This document shows positions 32,218 through 36,125 of a stretch of DNA of 36,125 bases, in pieces. The first letter of the stretch is position 1; each line of letters opens with the position of its first letter. Location: the NCBI GenBank assembly GCA_014384025.1, contig JACNGQ010000111.1, positions 1 to 36,125 of the forward strand. The letters run 5' to 3'. The notes beneath the pieces are model-generated. The model saw only the letters and a list, made by a program, of their open reading frames with translations. It did no database searches and had not been told where the DNA came from. Made by a program: the position numbers and the translations under genes. Source of the DNA: Planctomycetota bacterium. Its GTDB lineage: Bacteria; Planctomycetota; Phycisphaerae; Sedimentisphaerales; Anaerobacaceae.

Positions 32218-32961
32218 CTAAATATGAAATCTGAAATTCGAAATTGATTCATTGAACCAGATATAATAGACAGGCCTGGCGTTAAGCCTGCTCAAAATGT
32301 ATTTTGTTCGCTCCGGGCCCGGGTGCATATTCCTGCGGCGGCCGTAACCTTTAAGAAAACGCTTAATTTCACGCTCTATAAATTCAGCTTCGGCACGGGT
32401 AAGCTGAGTGAGTTTTTCCTGCACTTTTTCAGGGTCGATAAGATCTTTATCTTCTATCCCAATCATGCCGAGGGCTTCGATGAGCTGTTCAAAACGTTTT
32501 GGCAGCTTCGACGCATAAGGCATCATTCCCGCTTTTTCGAGGAACGGATTGACCTGTCCCATAACCGCCATCGCTTCGATGATCGGGACGTTCATTTTCG
32601 GCATAGTCTGCTGTACTAATCTTTTTGCAAGTCCCAATCCGCGAAACCTCGGGGCGATAATGACTCTGCTGATGCAGCGAATGTTCCTGTTAATAAGCTC
32701 AAGCTGTGTGTTCCTGTCGAAGCCGGAAAAGAAATTATCCGTAGCCGCCCCGCGAAGCTCCAGCCTCGGACTCGGCATCGAGTAAACGATGACACCGATG
32801 TTTTTTTCCCGGGCAGGTCCTGCTGCTTCATTTCGCAAAATAAATATTTTCTCGAACGGACCCGGGCGACAGTGGCGATAGTGATAATGCGAAAGCTGCA
32901 TATAATCATCAAGACAGCCGGGGACAATTTGAACTTTTTTGCATACTGAACACTGTTTCAT
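32218..32961 (-). CDS. GNAT-family acetyltransferase with N-terminal Cys/His cluster
   Basis: 247 residues. The N terminus holds CSVCKK, Cys16 and SHYHYRHC (Cys31), a likely zinc site. The GNAT core follows, with IGVIVYSMPSPRLELRG on strands 2-3 and the acetyl-CoA motif RVIIAPRFRGLGLAKRLVQQ at 99-118 (R-G-L-G-L-A), then VPIIEAMAVMGQVNPFLEKAG. The last 90 residues are helical and basic. GNAT enzymes of this shape occur in phage and plasmid genomes beside ParB-like proteins; the acceptor is unknown. It is the first gene of the minus-strand module and leads the ParB-like gene by five bases. Confidence 0.78.
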   Translation of the reverse strand: MKQCSVCKKVQIVPGCLDDYMQLSHYHYRHCRPGPFEKIFILRNEAAGPAREKNIGVIVYSMPSPRLELRGAATDNFFSGFDRNTQLELINRNIRCISRVIIAPRFRGLGLAKRLVQQTMPKMNVPIIEAMAVMGQVNPFLEKAGMMPYASKLPKRFEQLIEALGMIGIEDKDLIDPEKVQEKLTQLTRAEAEFIEREIKRFLKGYGRRRNMHPGPERTKYILSRLNARPVYYIWFNESISNFRFHI

Positions 32962-33329
32962 ATCTGCCTTTTTGATTTTTCCTTATGCCGGCCGGGCACA
33001 AACTATTACTTAAGACAAGCGATATACTTTATATATCCCCCCCTATAATTAGAGCAGTGTGCACATTTGACACGAAAATTGATGATTTTTTTAGCAAGCC
33101 GATTGCTCTAAGTGCTTATCAGGAAATGAGTAAAAAAATATTTGAAAAATTTTATTTTTGTTTTCAAGAGTGAGCGTTTTTGACCGAAAATTCCAAAGAA
33201 AAGACCTATAAAGAGAGTGTTCTGATTGAATAAAACTGCGTTATTCCAACAATTAAAGACTGAAAAAAAGCCATTTTCCTGAAATGAGGTAATTTTCTAC
33301 ATAGGAAAACAGTTAAAATTAGGAAAATA
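32962..33329. other. AT-rich divergent spacer, no gene seen
   Basis: This 368-base stretch separates the minus-strand module from the plus-strand genes. It contains a C-run (33037-33043) and, shortly before 33330, inverted short motifs ATTTTCCT / AGGAAAAT (33271-33278 and 33321-33328), which may form an operator for the plus-strand gene. A 62-codon frame here shows no protein character. Confidence 0.4.
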
Positions 33330-33947
33330 GTGATTAGGATAACAGAAAAAGAAATAATTCAATATCTGCAAAATTCCGGCAGGCAATATGCACCTTTAGT
33401 AATCAATCGCCTTGAAGAGCAGGTTAATCTGGCAGATGGATATCAGGCTGATGCAATTATAGGGTTCTCGATTCCGGACGGGCCCTGTTTCGAAGCTTTG
33501 GTGGAGATTGCATCTGTAGCGACGCCAAAAAATATCCTTCAAAAATCACTACAACTTTCTGTTAATATTAGTAAAGCAAACAAACCTGATATAATCCCCC
33601 TCCTAATAGCTCCCTATATAGGCAAGAAACAGGCTCAGATGCTGGAGGATAAGGGCATTTCATGGATAGACCTTTCCGGCAGTATGTCCGTCAAGGTTTC
33701 AAACCAGATATATATTGAACGTACCGGCCAGAGGAACCGATTTCCCGACACGGCTCCTATCAAAAAAATCTTCCAGGGAACATCCTCTCTGGTAAGCAGA
33801 GCTTTACTGCTGACACCGGAAGGCTTCTCATCTTTGTATGAAGCAGTTGATTTTATCAATGAGCGTAATGTTGGCATTACGCTATCAACAGCATCAAAAG
33901 TTATAAAATCTCTTGAAGATGATGGCCGATACGCCAAGAGGCCCTAA
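33330..33947 (+). CDS. Truncated nuclease-fold/winged-helix protein, probably a decayed gene
   Basis: 205 residues from a GTG start with AGGA five bases upstream. The first half (AIIGFSIPDGPCFEALVEIA, ATPKNILQKSLQL, PLLIAPYIGKKQAQMLEDKG, then ISWIDLSGSMSVKV) resembles PD-(D/E)XK-like proteins with an E-x-K centre, but here the position reads VEIAS, so the catalytic lysine is gone. The second half (KIFQGTSSLVSRALLL, ITLSTASKVIKSLEDDG) is a MarR-like winged helix. The frame ends abruptly in RYAKRP. A shift to the next frame continues PKIAEQLKKNFKQG before TGA at 33985, the expected end of the domain. Frameshift plus truncation suggests a dying gene; a short regulator remains possible. Confidence 0.6.
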   Translation: MIRITEKEIIQYLQNSGRQYAPLVINRLEEQVNLADGYQADAIIGFSIPDGPCFEALVEIASVATPKNILQKSLQLSVNISKANKPDIIPLLIAPYIGKKQAQMLEDKGISWIDLSGSMSVKVSNQIYIERTGQRNRFPDTAPIKKIFQGTSSLVSRALLLTPEGFSSLYEAVDFINERNVGITLSTASKVIKSLEDDGRYAKRP

Positions 33948-34056
33948 GATTGCTGAACAATTAAAAAAGAATTTTAAACAAGGTTGATGTTAACCCGGAT
34001 TTCCCATATTAAGGTGGCGCATTTGATATTGATTTGATATTATAGGGCCTATCGAT

Positions 34057-35301
34057 ATGTATAAATCAAGCACACACAGTTCGCTTCCTTTCCTAACCAC
34101 CCAATTTGATGGGACAGGAGGTACAATAAAGACATATGAAGAAGATTTTTTCGTTGAAGAAATCCCTTCATATATTCCTTGCGGAGAGGGGACACATATT
34201 TATGCCCAAATCGAAAAAAATGGAATATCAACGATGGATGCACTGGTTCAGATTGCCAATGCGCTGCGGATAACTCGAAAAGAAATCGGCTATGCCGGCC
34301 TGAAAGATGCTCATGCTGTCACAAGGCAGTGGATTTCCATAGAGCATATAAAACCGGAACGGTTACTGTCACTTGATATTCCTAATATTAAGATTATTCA
34401 AATTGCCCGTCATTATAACAAGCTGAAATTGGGCCATCTTGCCCGCAATCGGTTTGTTATTCGTCTTCGAAATCTCAAATTTCCTCTGAAACAATCAGTT
34501 AAAATAGCTGAACGCATCATAGCAGTTCTGATTCGTAAGGGTGTGCCGAATTATTTTGGAGGCCAGCGATTCGGTATTCGCAGTGACACCCACCTGTTGG
34601 GTGAAGCTATTTCAAAAGTCAAAATAGAGGAGTTTGTTGACATTTTCCTTGGCCAACCAGCAATAGATGAGTCGTCGACTTTTGCTGTCGCACGCTCATT
34701 TTATGAAAGAGGTGATTATAAAAAAGCTCTCAATACATGGCCATATTCATACTCAAATCAGCGTCGTGCATTAAAGGCTCTCATTGTAAATAAGGGTAAT
34801 AAAAAAAAGGCTTACAATATAATAGACAAACATCTCAAAAGGTTTTTTGTATCTGCGTATCAATCTGACCTTTTCAACCAGGTTCTTGCCGCTCGCATGC
34901 CTGGCATTGACAAGCTTTTTGTCGGGGATATGGCTTATAAACATATTAATGGTGCATGTTTCCGAGTGGATGATGCTGTTTTGGAGCAACCTCGCTGTGA
35001 TGTCTTTGAGATTAGCCCTACAGGACCTCTATTGGGCTCTCATATGACTAGGTTGACTGGACCAGCCGGTGATATTGAAAACTCGGTGTTAAATACTGCA
35101 GGATTGGAAAGCGGGGATTTTCAGCAAATGAGCAAGTATGGTGGCCGGGGAGGCCGTCGGCCTCTGCGTTTTCGGCCTCACCATCCCAAGGTTACCACAA
35201 GTCAGGATAAATTGGGGCCTTATATCGAATTGCAATTCGAACTTGATTCCGGCTGCTATGCAACTTCTTTTATTCGGGAAATTAGCAAAACCAATCTATA
35301 A
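34057..35301 (+). CDS. truD: tRNA pseudouridine(13) synthase TruD
   Basis: 414 residues, longer than E. coli TruD (349). TruD isomerises U13 of tRNA-Glu. Catalytic Asp84 lies in YAGLKDAHAVTRQW, the exact family motif. Other landmarks are EDFFVEEIPSY, HLARNRFVIRLRN and VPNYFGGQRFG. The region from about 230 to 330 holds the TRUD insertion (RAFKALIVNK-like helices, FFVSAYQSDLFNQVLAARMP). The C terminus (RRPLRFRPHHPKV, then LDSGCYATSFIREI) is the usual finish and shows the gene is complete. It follows the truncated gene by about 70 bases on the same strand. It is slightly AT-rich for a housekeeping gene. Confidence 0.93.
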   Translation: MYKSSTHSSLPFLTTQFDGTGGTIKTYEEDFFVEEIPSYIPCGEGTHIYAQIEKNGISTMDALVQIANALRITRKEIGYAGLKDAHAVTRQWISIEHIKPERLLSLDIPNIKIIQIARHYNKLKLGHLARNRFVIRLRNLKFPLKQSVKIAERIIAVLIRKGVPNYFGGQRFGIRSDTHLLGEAISKVKIEEFVDIFLGQPAIDESSTFAVARSFYERGDYKKALNTWPYSYSNQRRALKALIVNKGNKKKAYNIIDKHLKRFFVSAYQSDLFNQVLAARMPGIDKLFVGDMAYKHINGACFRVDDAVLEQPRCDVFEISPTGPLLGSHMTRLTGPAGDIENSVLNTAGLESGDFQQMSKYGGRGGRRPLRFRPHHPKVTTSQDKLGPYIELQFELDSGCYATSFIREISKTNL

Positions 35302-35490
35302 GTTTATTCAACAATAGACTCTGCTAAGGAACTAAAAGGTCACTGTACGAAAACGAAAAGATTTGTATTTTGGCAGCAGATTAATTATGAGTATCATTTT
35401 TGAAAAAGCATCCAATTTATATCACTTTATTTTTCTCTTAGCGCATAGCACTTACTGCTCCTGATAGTATTTTCGGCTTTATATAATGTG

Positions 35491-35666
35491 AACTTTCGCA
35501 CTTTTAACGATGTGTTAACTTGGGCAATTTGCATCAATAGGCCGATTTGACAACAATCGAATTATTTTTGGCAAGTTCGAGGTATTTTCCGAACATTCAT
35601 AAAATACAAAACGGCTTCTAAATGCTTGTTTAATAAGGTTTTCCTTAATAAAAAAGTGCGAAAGTT
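35491..35666. repeat. 15-bp perfect inverted repeat flanking 146 bases upstream of the HNH gene
   Basis: AACTTTCGCACTTTT (35491-35505) and AAAAGTGCGAAAGTT (35652-35666) are exact reverse complements. With one mismatch the arms extend to GTGAAC/GTTAAC. The right arm ends six bases before the HNH start codon and covers its ribosome-binding region. It could be a pair of operators, the ends of a small element, or a long-range RNA stem. No coding frame lies between, and nothing else is seen in the 35302-35672 spacer. Confidence 0.6.
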
Positions 35667-35672
35667 AACTAA

Positions 35673-35993
35673 ATGAAAAATGAAATTAAGAAGATAGGAG
35701 ATGCTATTTTGGCTCACGTCCGTTCCGCAATACGTGAGGCAGCAAAAGGCGATGCTGATTTTGAATTTAAACTGAATCGCTGGGTGTTTACAAGGCTACA
35801 GGGAGATGGTCGGAAACAAAGCAAACCCATAAAACAAAAATTGTGGGATTCCGGCATAAGACAGTGCCAAGCTTGCAGGAAAAATTTCTTAAACATCAAG
35901 GGAGTCGAAATTCATAGAAAAGATTCTTCTTTATGTTACTCCGTTGAAAACTGCGAACTAATGCACAGGCAATGTCATCAAAAGAAAACTTAA
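35673..35993 (+). CDS. Small HNH-type nuclease-fold protein
   Basis: 106 residues. The second half shows an HNH-type zinc fold: Cys65-x2-Cys68 (RQCQACRKNF), VEIHR with His81, and ENCELMHRQCHQKK with Asn93, His98, Cys101 and His102. The N-terminal 55 residues are helical and charged (KLNRWVFTRLQGDGRKQSKP). HNH proteins of this size occur in phage packaging modules, group I introns and mobile elements. Here it stands alone on the plus strand, so its link to the terminase module is only proximity. The start lacks a clear ribosome binding site; the inverted repeat occupies that region. Confidence 0.65.
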   Translation: MKNEIKKIGDAILAHVRSAIREAAKGDADFEFKLNRWVFTRLQGDGRKQSKPIKQKLWDSGIRQCQACRKNFLNIKGVEIHRKDSSLCYSVENCELMHRQCHQKKT

Positions 35994-36006
35994 TTCACAA
36001 TTTCGG

Positions 36007-36051
36007 CGACGGGTGGCAGCCACTGAGTGAACGCAGTGAGCGAAGTGGATG
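36007..36051 (-). repeat. Dispersed repeat, inverted copy of 6283-6327
   Basis: Read on the minus strand, CATCCACTTCGCTCACTGCG continues into TTCACTCAGTGGCTGCCACC. It matches 6283-6327 at 40 of 45 positions. The copy follows the HNH gene by about 13 bases. The two copies, nearly 30 kb apart in opposite orientation, show that the motif is a genome-wide repeat. Confidence 0.65.
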
Positions 36052-36125
36052 TTAGTTCTCGAATATCCAGAATCGAGCAATTTTCGACAAAATACGCTCA
36101 AAAACTAACCCAATTCATCAAAAAC

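Noticed and set aside
1-36125. tRNA and rRNA genes
   Set aside because: I looked for cloverleaf cores (GGTTCGAATCC-like) and rRNA signatures; only a stray GATTCGAATC near 17334 was seen, without the arms of a tRNA.
23838-36125. A complete integrated prophage
   Set aside because: There are terminases and regulators, but no integrase, portal, capsid, tail, lysis gene or attachment-site repeats that I can see.

Overview
This window looks like chromosomal DNA from a planctomycete, most likely class Phycisphaerae. The basis is the gene mix, not a search: secreted LamG, Kelch and FG-GAP proteins with dockerin-like tails, a formylglycine sulfatase next to a large secreted FAD-dependent oxidoreductase, an McsA/McsB arginine-kinase pair in a non-Firmicutes setting, and remnants of a planctomycete-style ECF sigma factor. 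Many genes are preceded by purine-rich ribosome binding sites.

Layout. 1-5390 is a block of secreted proteins: a partial LamG protein (minus), a DUF4185-like/transglutaminase-like pair (plus) and a Kelch-dockerin-LamG protein (minus). 5600-8980 is a decayed, repeat-rich stretch. It holds a chimeric ORF remnant, the first 26 codons of a lost paralogue, three tandem 204-bp units carrying terminator-like hairpins, a 193-bp element with 18-bp perfect terminal inverted repeats and 12-bp direct flanks, a 459-aa exported protein and a second MITE-like element. 8979-21344 is mostly housekeeping DNA, all on the minus strand: mcsB-mcsA, a third MITE-like element, a PTPS/QueD-family gene, coaD, an S9 peptidase lipoprotein, an MscS channel overlapping a heme-c sensor kinase gene, aspS, and a GDPD-like lipoprotein paired with an FG-GAP protein.

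21345-22093 has no protein gene. It holds two plus-strand small-RNA candidates with near-identical stems (GGGCTGAGG/CCTCAGCCC). Their C/U-rich loops or linkers contain anti-Shine-Dalgarno sequence (CCTCCTT). 22094-23702 is a toxin-antitoxin-like pair: a fused XRE/ImmA-peptidase/UPF0175-like protein overlapping a PIN-domain gene, with two TTCTG-N5-CAGAA operator candidates upstream.

23838-32961, all minus strand, is the most unusual region. Read 5' to 3' it runs GNAT acetyltransferase, ParB-like protein, double SANT/Myb-like HTH, small terminase-like protein, sulfatase, FAD oxidoreductase, large terminase. This is a phage-type DNA-packaging module without visible capsid, portal or lysis genes, in which two polysaccharide-catabolism-type genes separate the two terminase subunits. 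33330-36125 (plus strand) carries a truncated PD-(D/E)XK-like/winged-helix protein, truD, a 15-bp perfect inverted repeat, a small HNH protein and a dispersed repeat that also occurs inverted near 6283.

All assignments come from reading the sequence; no database search was possible. Where an upstream in-frame TTG would lengthen a gene, I chose the ATG supported by a ribosome binding site, signal peptide or family length, and say so.
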